Assembly: GCA_016934295.1 (NCBI GenBank)
Contig: JAFGTD010000180.1
Span: forward strand, 1 to 42,221
Direction of reading: 5' to 3'
Length of the DNA stretch: 42,221 nucleotides
From: Acidobacteriota bacterium
GTDB taxonomy: Bacteria > Acidobacteriota > UBA6911
The notes under the pieces are model-generated. The model was not told the DNA's origin. It saw nothing but the letters and a program-made list of their open reading frames with translations, and did not search any database. Of this stretch, positions 25,147 to 33,093 are shown piece by piece. The position numbers and the translations under genes were made by a program. Within the stretch, counting starts at the first letter, position 1; every line of letters begins with the position of its first letter.

Positions 25147-26067
25147 ATGACTCCATTGAACCGTGGTTTTGAATATAGAAAACTTGTAGGCGCCGAAGCT
25201 GCCGGGCGTCCGGTTATCGATTATCTTGTGCGCCACTTCCCGGCCTTTACACAGGAAGAATGGCTGCAGCGCATCGAAGCGGGAAGAGTGCTTCTGGACC
25301 GCATCCCGGTCCGTTCAGACCAGCTCGTGAAACCGGGCCAGCTATTGACCTGGGTCCGGCCGCCCTGGAACGAGCCGGATGTGCCCCGCTCGTACGCAAT
25401 CCTCTACCGGGACGGGAACCTGCTGGCGGTCGCCAAACCCTCAGGCTTGCCCACCCTGCCCGGCGGGGGCGATTTTATGGACAATACGCTCCTTTCCCTC
25501 GTCCGCCGCCACTTCCCTGAAGCCAATCCCGTTCATCGGCTGGGGCGCGGTACCTCGGGCATTGTCCTGTTCGCGTTAAACAAACGCACCACACGGAAAA
25601 TGTTCCAGGCATGGAGCGCACATAAGATTCTAAAAATATATCGCGCCCTGGTTTCCGGTTGTCCCGATGCCGATGATTTCGATATCGACGTCCCTGTCGG
25701 CCCCGTTCCGCATAAACTCCTGAAGACCGTATTCGCGGCCAGCCCGGACGGAAAGCCGGCCCACAGTCGGTCAACCGTCCTGGAACGGCGCGATTCCGGT
25801 TCCCTGGTTCAGGTGCGTATCACTACGGGCCGGCCGCACCAGATCCGCATCCACATGGCGGCCGCCGGCTATCCCCTGGTCGGCGACCCGCTATACGTAA
25901 AAGGAGGCGTTCCGGCGCCCGGCAGCCGCGCCCGGCCGTCGGATCTGGGCTATTTTCTTCACAACGCCGTTCTCGGATTCCCTCACCCCGATTCAGGCGA
26001 ATGGATCGAAGTGGACTGCGCCCCCCCGCCGCTGCTGCGCTGCAGTAAAGAAATGGATCCGGACTGA
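25147..26067 (+). CDS. RluA-family pseudouridine synthase-like protein with Gly at the catalytic Asp position
   Basis: A 306-residue protein. Residues about 15-70 are S4-like (FTQEEWLQRIEAGRVLLD, QLVKPGQLLTWVRPPW). Residues about 82-290 are the RluA/RluD catalytic fold: LLAVAKPSGLPTLPGGG, LGRGTSGIVLFALNK, IYRALVSGC, TGRPHQIRIHMAAAGYPLVG and GYFLHNAVLGFPHP. RluA enzymes carry HRLDxxTSG with a strictly catalytic Asp; here the codons read HRLGRGTSG (Gly133, GGG). Everything around is well conserved, so this is not a decayed copy. I recall similar HRLGRGTSG members elsewhere, so it may define a subgroup that is catalytically altered or only binds RNA. No start ribosome site is strong; ATG 25147 is followed by the family N-terminus. 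Confidence 0.88.
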   Translation: MTPLNRGFEYRKLVGAEAAGRPVIDYLVRHFPAFTQEEWLQRIEAGRVLLDRIPVRSDQLVKPGQLLTWVRPPWNEPDVPRSYAILYRDGNLLAVAKPSGLPTLPGGGDFMDNTLLSLVRRHFPEANPVHRLGRGTSGIVLFALNKRTTRKMFQAWSAHKILKIYRALVSGCPDADDFDIDVPVGPVPHKLLKTVFAASPDGKPAHSRSTVLERRDSGSLVQVRITTGRPHQIRIHMAAAGYPLVGDPLYVKGGVPAPGSRARPSDLGYFLHNAVLGFPHPDSGEWIEVDCAPPPLLRCSKEMDPD

Positions 26068-26185
26068 TCTCGAGAGGAACACCATGCCCGGAATCGGGCG
26101 TTTTATAAAATGATTTCGCTACTCCGCCCTTATCGTATACAGTAAGCCGTCTATATGTTTTTCTTCATAAGAAAAGGCACCTGGC

Positions 26186-27238
26186 ATGACAGTTAAAAAA
26201 AGTTTCTTTCCGGTCTTCATTCCCATCATCATAACTTGCATTGTTTTTTTCACGGTTTCCTGTTCATCGCCGTCACCCGGCAAGAGAGGGTCATCCTCCG
26301 GTACGCCCGGGACGGTAACCATAAGGCTGGCTATTCCCAATCCTCCGGGAGACGAACTTACCCTGAATGCCGAAAAATTCGCGGATGCCGTCACGGAAAG
26401 AACCGCCGGCGCCTATGAAGTCAGGGTTTTCCCGGGCGAGACGATGGTCAAGGTCCCCGAAATGTACGATGCCGTCCGGCAGGGTTCGGTGGAAATGTCC
26501 GTGGTCGGCACGGGAATCTTTGAAGGACTTCACAAGGGGCTGGCGGAATATCCAATGTCCTGCGACAGCATCGAAGCAAACGTCGCCGCCGCGCAGCCGC
26601 TTCTGGAGCTGTTCAGCCGGGAAATCTTCGAAAAGTTACTGAACATGAAGGGACTTGCGGCGTACACGACAGGCGCGCAGGAACTGATTTCCAAAAGGCC
26701 CGTCAGAACACTGGAAGACTGGAAGGGACTGCTGGTCGGAACCGGGAATCCCCAGGGTTCGGCGCTTGTAACCGCTCTGGGCGCGGCGCCCGTGACGGTA
26801 TTCTGGACCGATTTTTATTCCGGATTATCCAAAGGCACCGTGGACGCGGTATTGAACTCGATGCGGTCCGACATTGTTTATAAACTCACCGACTCCGCAA
26901 AATACGTCACTCTTTTTTACGGCCAGCCGACTTTCCTTTCCTATAACATCAACCTGGATGTCTGGAAAGATATGCCCCCGGGCGCAAGGCAGATCTTCCT
27001 GGAAGAGGCCCGCAAGGCCTGCGATGAAATGAACGCATACCAGGTCCGGGCTTGGAAGGAAACGGACAGGAGCGCCTTAATCGAACTCGGAGCGGAAATA
27101 TACGACGTACCCAAAGAGGAAAGAGAAAGGTGGAAATCCATCGTACAGCCCTATATCGACAGGAAAATCGCCGATCTGGGGGATCTGGGGACACAGATAC
27201 GACAGATCATGGACCGCGCCAACAGCGAATACCGTTAA
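26186..27238 (+). CDS. dctP: TRAP transporter substrate-binding lipoprotein DctP
   Basis: A 350-residue periplasmic receptor for a tripartite ATP-independent importer. AAAAGG lies eight bases before the ATG. The signal ends in FTVSC with lipid Cys26, so this receptor is membrane-tethered, less usual than soluble DctP. Then VTIRLAIPNPPGDELTLNAE, KFADAVTERT, YEVRVFPGETM, YDAVRQGSVEMSVVG, ALGAAPVTVFWTDFYSGLSK, GTVDAVLNSM and YNINLDVWKDMPPGARQIF follow the DctP fold. Ligands of the family are mostly organic acids; the specific ligand cannot be read here. The membrane subunits DctQ and DctM follow in order 34 and 56 bases downstream. Confidence 0.93.
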   Translation: MTVKKSFFPVFIPIIITCIVFFTVSCSSPSPGKRGSSSGTPGTVTIRLAIPNPPGDELTLNAEKFADAVTERTAGAYEVRVFPGETMVKVPEMYDAVRQGSVEMSVVGTGIFEGLHKGLAEYPMSCDSIEANVAAAQPLLELFSREIFEKLLNMKGLAAYTTGAQELISKRPVRTLEDWKGLLVGTGNPQGSALVTALGAAPVTVFWTDFYSGLSKGTVDAVLNSMRSDIVYKLTDSAKYVTLFYGQPTFLSYNINLDVWKDMPPGARQIFLEEARKACDEMNAYQVRAWKETDRSALIELGAEIYDVPKEERERWKSIVQPYIDRKIADLGDLGTQIRQIMDRANSEYR

Positions 27239-27272
27239 ATCAGCAGGCTCGTCCGTCTGGAGACCAGAGAGT

Positions 27273-27800
27273 TTGAACAGCGAAGAAAATCGGATTATTT
27301 CAATCATCGACTTCATATCCCATGGATTGCTCGCCGTCAGCGGCGTGATGATATTGCTGATGGCCTTTGCCGCTACGTACGGCGTCGCCCGGCGATATAT
27401 CCTGAATAATCCCGAACCCTATTCCTATGAAATCAGCATGATGCTGCTGTTATGGTGCTTCGTCCTTTCCGTCGCCGCCCTGCAGAAACAGCAGCGGCAT
27501 CTTCGTGGGGATTTCATTCTCAACCGCCTGCCCCGAAACGTCCGGTTCTTCGTCAACGCCATCCTGTCTCCGCTGCTGGCCTTGCTCTGCGGCGCGGTTT
27601 TAGCCTGGAAGGGGTGGGAGGCCGCGATGTTCTCATTGAAGATCGGAGAACGCAGCATGTCGGCATGGTCGGAACCTTTGTTCCCGGTCAAGGCCGTCAT
27701 ACCCGTCGGCTACGCATTTTTGTTTATTGTCGCCCTGGCCCAATTCATTCAGGGCATGCATGCGCTCATCAGGAAATCGGACAGACGTGGAGAAACATAG
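27273..27800 (+). CDS. dctQ: TRAP transporter small permease DctQ
   Basis: A 175-residue inner-membrane protein with four transmembrane segments, about 12-36 (ISHGLLAVSGVMILLMAFAA), 48-70 (YSYEISMMLLLWCFVLSVAA), 91-113 (FFVNAILSPLLALLCGAVLA) and 133-160 (LFPVKAVIPVGYAFLFIVAL). RRYILNNPEPYSYEISMMLL is the DctQ signature region. The start is a TTG at 27273, with GGAG ten bases before it and AGAGAG overlapping; no ATG or GTG fits. DctQ joins DctM to form the Na+-coupled membrane unit. It is 34 bases from dctP, so it is co-transcribed. Confidence 0.9.
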   Translation: MNSEENRIISIIDFISHGLLAVSGVMILLMAFAATYGVARRYILNNPEPYSYEISMMLLLWCFVLSVAALQKQQRHLRGDFILNRLPRNVRFFVNAILSPLLALLCGAVLAWKGWEAAMFSLKIGERSMSAWSEPLFPVKAVIPVGYAFLFIVALAQFIQGMHALIRKSDRRGET

Positions 27801-27856
27801 TGCAGCCTTGCCGGCCGCCAGGTTTCGGCAATCCCGCACCGGATGGAAGATATTGC

Positions 27857-29158
27857 ATGGACTATAACGCATCCGCCGCCCTATGCATTGCCGTCATGCT
27901 TGCCCTTCTGTTGATAGGCGTCCCGATTGCCTGGGCTCTTTTATCCAGCTCGATTCTTGTGGGCGTCGCATTTTTCGGAATGAGCGCGCTCGACAAGCTG
28001 GGAGGCCAGACATTCTATTTTCTATACAGCCTGGCATGGACGCCCCTTCCGCTGTTCGTATTGCTGGGATGTCTGATCGCCGAAACGACCATAGGCTCCG
28101 ACCTTTTCAAAGCGGGAAAGAACTGGCTTTCCCGTGTCCCCGGAGGGGTGGTTGCCGCCACCATCTGGGCCGAAGCCGGGATGGCCGCAGCGCTGGGCGC
28201 CAGCGCCCCCTGTATAGTTGGAATAGGCAAGATAACCGTACCGGAACTGGAAAAACTCAACTACCGGAAACCCTTTGCCCTGGGCGCCCTTCTAACGGGG
28301 GGAATACTGGGACCGTTGATCCCGCCCAGCGCGGTTATGATTATTTTCGCCATCCTGACGAATGCATCCGTAGGACGGCTATTTATTGCAGGCGTCATTC
28401 CGGGAGCCATCCTGGCCGTCATGCTCTCCGCGACTCCCGTTATACTCTGCCTGAAAAATCCCTCACTCGGCCTTCCGGCCGGCCCTGTTGCCTGGAGAGA
28501 ACGTTTCGCATCGCTCAAAAAAATCTGGCCCATGATCATCATCATATTTTCCATTCTGGGCACAATCTATTTCGGTATTGCGACGCCTACGGAAGCCGCC
28601 GGAGTCGGATGTTTCGTTGTGCTGATCCTGGCTTTCACCATGTACAACATGCGGTTGAAGGCCCTGTACCGGGCTCTGGTGGAAGCCGCCGCTGTCAACG
28701 CAATGCTCATGATCACGGTTATCGGGGCCCAATTCTTTTCCTACATGATCGGCAGCTCTTCCCTGTCGGAACGTATTACAAACGTCATACACACCGCCGA
28801 CCTTTCCCCCTGGCTGATAGTGATCCTCGTCAACATCATTCTTCTGGCCCTGGGATGCTTCCTGGACGGGATAACCATCATGCTGCTGACCGTTCCGGTC
28901 CTGGTCCCTATACTTGTAGGGATGGGCTTCGATCCTTTATGGATCGGCGTCTGGTATGTCGTGAATATGGAGATCGGGCTTATTACTCCGCCCATGGGCA
29001 TCAACCTTTTTTTGACCGGCAGCGTTTTTAAAGTCCCGAGTTCCGACCTGATGAAATCCGTTTTGCCGTTCCTGGCGGTCTGCCTCCTGTTTTTAGCCAT
29101 CGTCGTAGGATTCCCTCAGCTGTCTCTCTGGCTGCCCGGCATTATGCTGGGGAAATGA
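27857..29158 (+). CDS. dctM: TRAP transporter large permease DctM
   Basis: A 433-residue inner-membrane protein, the normal length for DctM, with about 11-12 transmembrane segments. ATG 27857 has GGAAG seven bases upstream. The open frame extends far upstream through dctQ but that part is not membrane-like. Family signatures: IGVPIAWALLSSSILVGVAF, PLFVLLGCLIAETTIGSDLF, AAALGASAPCIVGIGKITVP, TGGILGPLIPPSAVMIIFAI, YFGIATPTEAAGVG, LALGCFLDGITIMLLTVPVL and NMEIGLITPPMGINLFLTGS. It is the carrier subunit. The stop precedes a 345-base gap with repeats and then the UGSC-like selenoprotein. Confidence 0.94.
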   Translation: MDYNASAALCIAVMLALLLIGVPIAWALLSSSILVGVAFFGMSALDKLGGQTFYFLYSLAWTPLPLFVLLGCLIAETTIGSDLFKAGKNWLSRVPGGVVAATIWAEAGMAAALGASAPCIVGIGKITVPELEKLNYRKPFALGALLTGGILGPLIPPSAVMIIFAILTNASVGRLFIAGVIPGAILAVMLSATPVILCLKNPSLGLPAGPVAWRERFASLKKIWPMIIIIFSILGTIYFGIATPTEAAGVGCFVVLILAFTMYNMRLKALYRALVEAAAVNAMLMITVIGAQFFSYMIGSSSLSERITNVIHTADLSPWLIVILVNIILLALGCFLDGITIMLLTVPVLVPILVGMGFDPLWIGVWYVVNMEIGLITPPMGINLFLTGSVFKVPSSDLMKSVLPFLAVCLLFLAIVVGFPQLSLWLPGIMLGK

Positions 29159-29250
29159 TTTATCGTCGTCCGGGTTTAAACGTTCCAACGTTCAACGTGT
29201 AATCAACCGCGCCTTCCAGGCGTGGTTTTGGCTTGAAGCGCAAAGCGGGG

Positions 29251-29362
29251 CTCGGGATCGGTATCGGAATCGGAATCGATCGTAAAGTAGAAAATCTGTT
29301 TTTTCAAACGTATATGCAGATCCCCGATGCCGATAGCGAACCCGATTCCGACCCCGACCCCC
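29251..29362 (+). repeat. Imperfect ATCGGA/CCGATC-type short repeats
   Basis: Within the 345-base gap after dctM, 29251-29282 holds about five ATCGG-units (ggatcggtatcggaatcgg) and 29320-29362 holds complementary CCGAT-units (ccgattccgaccccgaccc). The two arms are roughly inverted and could fold together. The rest of 29159-29503 shows no gene; short frames through it encode only Gly-Ile or Asp-Ser-Pro repeats. Confidence 0.55.
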
Positions 29363-29503
29363 AATGCGCACCTATCATCAATGTTCGCGGAACCGCCAAA
29401 AGAATATTGCCACTGCCCCAAACCGATGTAAGAATAACCAAACCCGCCAACTGAAACGCCGCGTATTATATATCGCGGACGGGACTGAAAGGAGTTACGG
29501 CAA

Positions 29504-31270
29504 ATGGCGACGAAATCACTTATCACGGTATTTAATCCTGAAGCCGACCGGATCCCCGTTCTGGATGAATCCGTCACCGGAGTTACAACATGGTCCATGG
29601 CGCCGCGATTGGACAGTCTGGACGGCAAGACGGTCTACCTGGTGAATCAGGGATTCGGGGGCAGCGACCTTTTCATGGAGCAGCTTCAGTCATGGTTTGC
29701 CGAAAACATGCCGACCGTTAAAACAGTCCTGAGACGAAAGACGGGTTTCATCTTCAGGGATGACACCAGGGACCTCTGGGAAGAAATCAAGAAGAAAGGC
29801 GATGCTGTAATTTTCGGTGTGGCCGGCTGACCGGGCTGCGTAACGGCGGTCGCCGGATGTTGCCGCACCCTGGAATTGAAATACGGCATCCCAACCGCGC
29901 CCCTTTCCACCATTGCTTTTGAGGACATGGTGCAGGCGGACACTTCATTCTTCGGGGCGCCTCTGCGCTTTATGTATACGCCGCATCCTGTGGTATCCAT
30001 GCCGCCGTCCGTTCTGCGCGGATACATCGAAGGCAAGGATCCCAAAACGGGGAGACCTCTATTAGAGGAGGTGCTGGAAGCCCTTACCAGGCCATACACG
30101 GCGGATGAAAGCAGGAATCTCGCCGTCGTGCGCCCCACGCCTCAAAGGCGGCGGCTGCTGGAACCGAATACAGAGGAAAATCTGCACCGGCTGTTCGTCG
30201 AACGCGGCTGGAGCGACGGATTGCCCATCATTCTTCCTACGGAGGAACGCGTTGCGGCGATGCTTGCCGGCACCGGCCAGCCGCCGGACAAGCGGGTCGG
30301 AAAATCGCTCGTCGTCGACACCCAGGAGAACCTCGAAGTCACGGTCGAAACAGTAGCCATTGCCGCCGTCATGGCCGGGGCCAAACCGGAGCATCTGCCC
30401 GTGCTTTGCGCCATTGCCTCGACCGGACAACCCGCCATTCAGCCCTCGACACTCCCCTTTACCAGTGCACTGCTTGTCAACGGCCCCATCCGGAATAAGA
30501 TCGGAATGAACTCCGGAATGGGTGCGCTGGGACCGTACAACTCGGTCAATGCGGTCATCGGGCGCGCATGGACGCTGATGAGCATCCTCTGGGGATACGC
30601 CCGGCGCAAACAGACGTTCTGGACGTCCCAGGGCAACAATTACACCTACAACAACCTGTGCATGGCCGAGAACGAAGAGCGCAGCGTCTGGGAACCTTTC
30701 CATGTACAAAAAGGCCACAGGCGCGAAGAAAGCGTCGTCAGCCTGTTCCGGGGATGGAACTTAATCAACAGCACGGGAGCCGCCGCAAGACGTTCCTGGG
30801 GAGACGAGGTCAAACTGCAGATGCAGGCGCTGCCCGCGCTGTATTCCGGCGCCACCCTGATCCTGGATCCGATGCTGGCCGGGCATCTGAAAGATTATCA
30901 AGGCTTCGAAACCCCGATGGATGCCGGCCGGTGGATTTCGGAAAACATCAGGATGACGGCAAGCCAGTTCTGGAGAAACGACATTATCGATATGCTGGTA
31001 ACACCCCTGGCGCTGGCCGGAGTTCAGCCGTATGCGGACTGGAAAAAACTTCCCGCCGATGCGCTTATCGCTCCATACAACAAACCGGCGAAGATCAACA
31101 TTCTCGTGGTGGGAGGAGAAACAAGTCCGCTGTGGAAAGTATCCGACCTCGACTATACGGTCTCCGCCTCCATCGACAAGTGGCTGGCCGAATCCCCCGA
31201 CGGAACCCGGGGCAAAGGGGATCGAGATTCGGAAGAAGCCCCCGGAGCGTACGGATCGCCCAAAAGCTGA
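29504..31270 (+). CDS. UGSC-like family selenoprotein, Sec at UGA 29828, with long C-terminal domain
   Basis: A 588-residue protein read through the in-frame TGA at 29828-29830. AAGGAG lies nine bases before ATG 29504. The N-terminal domain (1-145) has LDGKTVYLVNQGFGGSDLFM, GDAVIFGVAG, then Sec109-Pro-Gly-Cys112, VTAVAGCCRTLELKYGIPTA and a final LSTIAFEDMVQ. UGSC-family (seleno)proteins have the same order: LDGKTVGLVD, DAVV-G-A-U-G-S-C, and ELE--GIPT. Here the motif is U-P-G-C. The C-terminal domain (about 190-560) begins LFVERGWSDGLPIILPTEER and has NGPIRNKIGMNSGMGALGP and INILVVGGETSPLW. Homology is continuous across UGA with no frameshift, and a fine SECIS hairpin follows. The chemistry is unknown; a redox reaction with the Sec/Cys pair is likely. 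It follows a TRAP importer and precedes a peptidase. Ordinary calling would give a 108-residue and a 464-residue piece. Confidence 0.88.
29833..29870 (+). promoter_or_regulatory. Bacterial SECIS-like hairpin downstream of UGA 29828
   Basis: CGGC (29844-29847) and GCCG (29852-29855) form a perfect 4-bp apical stem closing the loop GGUC (29848-29851). The lower stem pairs GGG (29833-29835) with CCC (29868-29870), UGCG (29837-29840) with CGCA (29864-29867), and UAA (29841-29843) with UUG (29860-29862, one wobble); C29836 and GAUG (29856-29859) are bulged. The loop GU lies 19-20 bases after the UGA. In E. coli fdhF the SECIS loop also has GGUC, at about 20-21 bases. Confidence 0.8.
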
Positions 31271-31317
31271 CTGCAGGCAATCCGTGAAAACCGTCGCCGC
31301 CTCAAGGAGAACATTCC

Positions 31318-32985
31318 ATGGCCAAAGAATTGCTGATACTGACTTCCATCCTTTTTCTGTTCGCCATTATCCTATCCGGATGCAGCAGGGACGATCTGAA
31401 AACCGCTTTAAAGAGCATAAGCACGCGGGATCTGTCGAAACACATCCGGACTGTCTCTTCGGATGAATTTGAAGGACGCCTGCCGTCATCCAGGGGAGAG
31501 GAAAAGACCATCCGTTACATCAAGGGAGAATTCGAAAAACTTGGTCTGGCGCCGGGAAACGGCGACAGTTATTTCCAGGAAGTTCCGCTGGTTTCCATAA
31601 CGGCGGATCCCGATACGGAACTGGTCGTTCAGGGAGGGGGAAAAACTCTTTCATTCGCCTACGGCAAAGACTGCATGGTTTCGACCAGACGGGAACAGGA
31701 AACCGTATCCCTCGAGAATTCGGAGGTGGTATTTATAGGATATGGCATTGTCGCTCCCGAATACGGCTGGAACGATTATGAAGGGCTCGACGTCCGCGGT
31801 AAAACCGTGGTGATGCTGGTAAACGATCCCGGCTTTGCGACACAGGATCCCGCGCTTTTCAACGGCAACGCCATGACCTACTACGGGCGCTGGACCTACA
31901 AGTACGAAGAAGCCGCACGGCAGGGAGCCGAAGCGGCCTTTATCATCCATGAAACCGAACCGGCGGCATACCCCTGGGAGGTGGTCCGGAACAGCTGGAC
32001 CGGTCCCCAGTTCGGCCTGCGCACGGAAGACGGGAACAGGACCCGCTGCGCTATCGAGGGCTGGTTTACGATTGGAAGCGCCCGCACGGTTTTCGAACAG
32101 GCAGGCCTGGATCTGGACAAGGTCAAGTCCGATGCCGCCAAAGCGGATTTCAAGGCCGTCCCCATGCATCTGAAAGCCTCGATGCCCCTGAAGAACACGA
32201 TCGAACAGTCGGTGTCCAACAACGTCATTGCCGTTCTGCCCGGCCGGGCGAGGGCGGACGAATACGTTTTCTACATGGCGCACTGGGATCACCTGGGAAT
32301 CAATTCCTCCCTGGAGGGGGATCGGATATACAACGGCGCGCTGGACAATGCCACGGGTATTGCCGGCTTGATTCAATTGGCGGAAGCCTTCACAAAACTT
32401 CCCTCTCCACCGGCACGATCCATCGCCTTTCTCGCCGTAACGGCCGAGGAGCAGGGGCTGCTGGGTTCGGAATACTACGGGGAGCATCCGATTTTTCCCC
32501 CTGCCAAAACGGTGGCCGCCGTGAATATGGATGCGCTGAATATTTACGGAAAAATGAAGGACGTGACCCTTATCGGGTACGGGAATTCCGACCTGGACGA
32601 CTATGTAAAATCGGCCGCCGCTCTGCAGGGCAGAACGGTGCGTCCCGATCCGGAACCTGAAAAAGGCCATTTCTACCGGGCCGATCATTTCAGTTTCGCC
32701 AAGCAGGGCATCCCGGCGCTCTATGTGACCGTGGGGCTGGACCATGTCGAGCACGGCAAAGAGTGGACGAAGGAACAGAAGGACAGATATACCGAAAACC
32801 ATTACCACAAGCCGTCGGACGAATACGATCCCGAATGGGACCTGTCGGGCATGGTCGAGGATCTTCAACTGCTGTTTCATGTCGGATTCAATCTTGGAAA
32901 CGAGGACTCCTTCCCGAACTGGAAAGAGGGCACCGAATTCCGGGCAAAACGGGAGGAAGACATGGAGGCTGCCGCCTTGAAATAA
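31318..32985 (+). CDS. M28-family zinc metallopeptidase lipoprotein with PA domain
   Basis: A 555-residue lipoprotein. AAGGAG lies eight bases before ATG 31318; the lipobox is AIILSGC (Cys22). Residues about 130-240 form the PA insert (EVVFIGYGIVAPEYGW, LDVRGKTVVMLVNDPGF). The M28 domain covers about 300-540: YMAHWDHLGI (His322), YNGALDNATGIAGLI (Asp343), AVTAEEQGLLGSEY (catalytic Glu377, ligand Glu378), AAVNMDALN (Asp405) and HYHKPSDEY (His497). All ligands are intact, so an active aminopeptidase or glutaminyl-cyclase-like enzyme at the cell envelope is likely. It begins 47 bases after the selenoprotein stop, probably in the same transcript, and ends before a strong terminator. Confidence 0.93.
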   Translation: MAKELLILTSILFLFAIILSGCSRDDLKTALKSISTRDLSKHIRTVSSDEFEGRLPSSRGEEKTIRYIKGEFEKLGLAPGNGDSYFQEVPLVSITADPDTELVVQGGGKTLSFAYGKDCMVSTRREQETVSLENSEVVFIGYGIVAPEYGWNDYEGLDVRGKTVVMLVNDPGFATQDPALFNGNAMTYYGRWTYKYEEAARQGAEAAFIIHETEPAAYPWEVVRNSWTGPQFGLRTEDGNRTRCAIEGWFTIGSARTVFEQAGLDLDKVKSDAAKADFKAVPMHLKASMPLKNTIEQSVSNNVIAVLPGRARADEYVFYMAHWDHLGINSSLEGDRIYNGALDNATGIAGLIQLAEAFTKLPSPPARSIAFLAVTAEEQGLLGSEYYGEHPIFPPAKTVAAVNMDALNIYGKMKDVTLIGYGNSDLDDYVKSAAALQGRTVRPDPEPEKGHFYRADHFSFAKQGIPALYVTVGLDHVEHGKEWTKEQKDRYTENHYHKPSDEYDPEWDLSGMVEDLQLLFHVGFNLGNEDSFPNWKEGTEFRAKREEDMEAAALK

Positions 32986-33041
32986 ACAATTGCCCGGCAG
33001 CAGTATTTCGCTTGAGCCGTCGAAAAGGCTCCACAGGCTAA

Positions 33042-33069
33042 AAGGAGCTCCAGCGGCCTGGAGCTCCTT
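33042..33069. terminator. Bidirectional terminator hairpin between convergent genes
   Basis: AAGGAGCTCCAG (33042-33053) and CTGGAGCTCCTT (33058-33069) form a perfect 12-bp stem with a CGGC loop. It sits between the M28 peptidase and the TonB-dependent receptor, which converge. The flanking T-runs are weak. A tandem 12-base repeat (CCTTGATTGATT, 33066-33089) follows. Confidence 0.8.
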
Positions 33070-33093
33070 GATTGATTCCTTGATTGATTCGAC

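Noticed and set aside
27452-27856. Upstream extension of the dctM frame through dctQ
   Set aside because: The extension is Arg/Pro-rich and not membrane-like; ATG 27857 with GGAAG gives a normal-length DctM.
29233-29454. Short coding frames with Gly-Ile and Asp-Ser-Pro repeats
   Set aside because: They are translations of the short DNA repeats, without ribosome sites.
31651-32880. A 409-codon minus-strand frame opposite the M28 peptidase
   Set aside because: Shadow of a gene with a complete zinc-ligand set.
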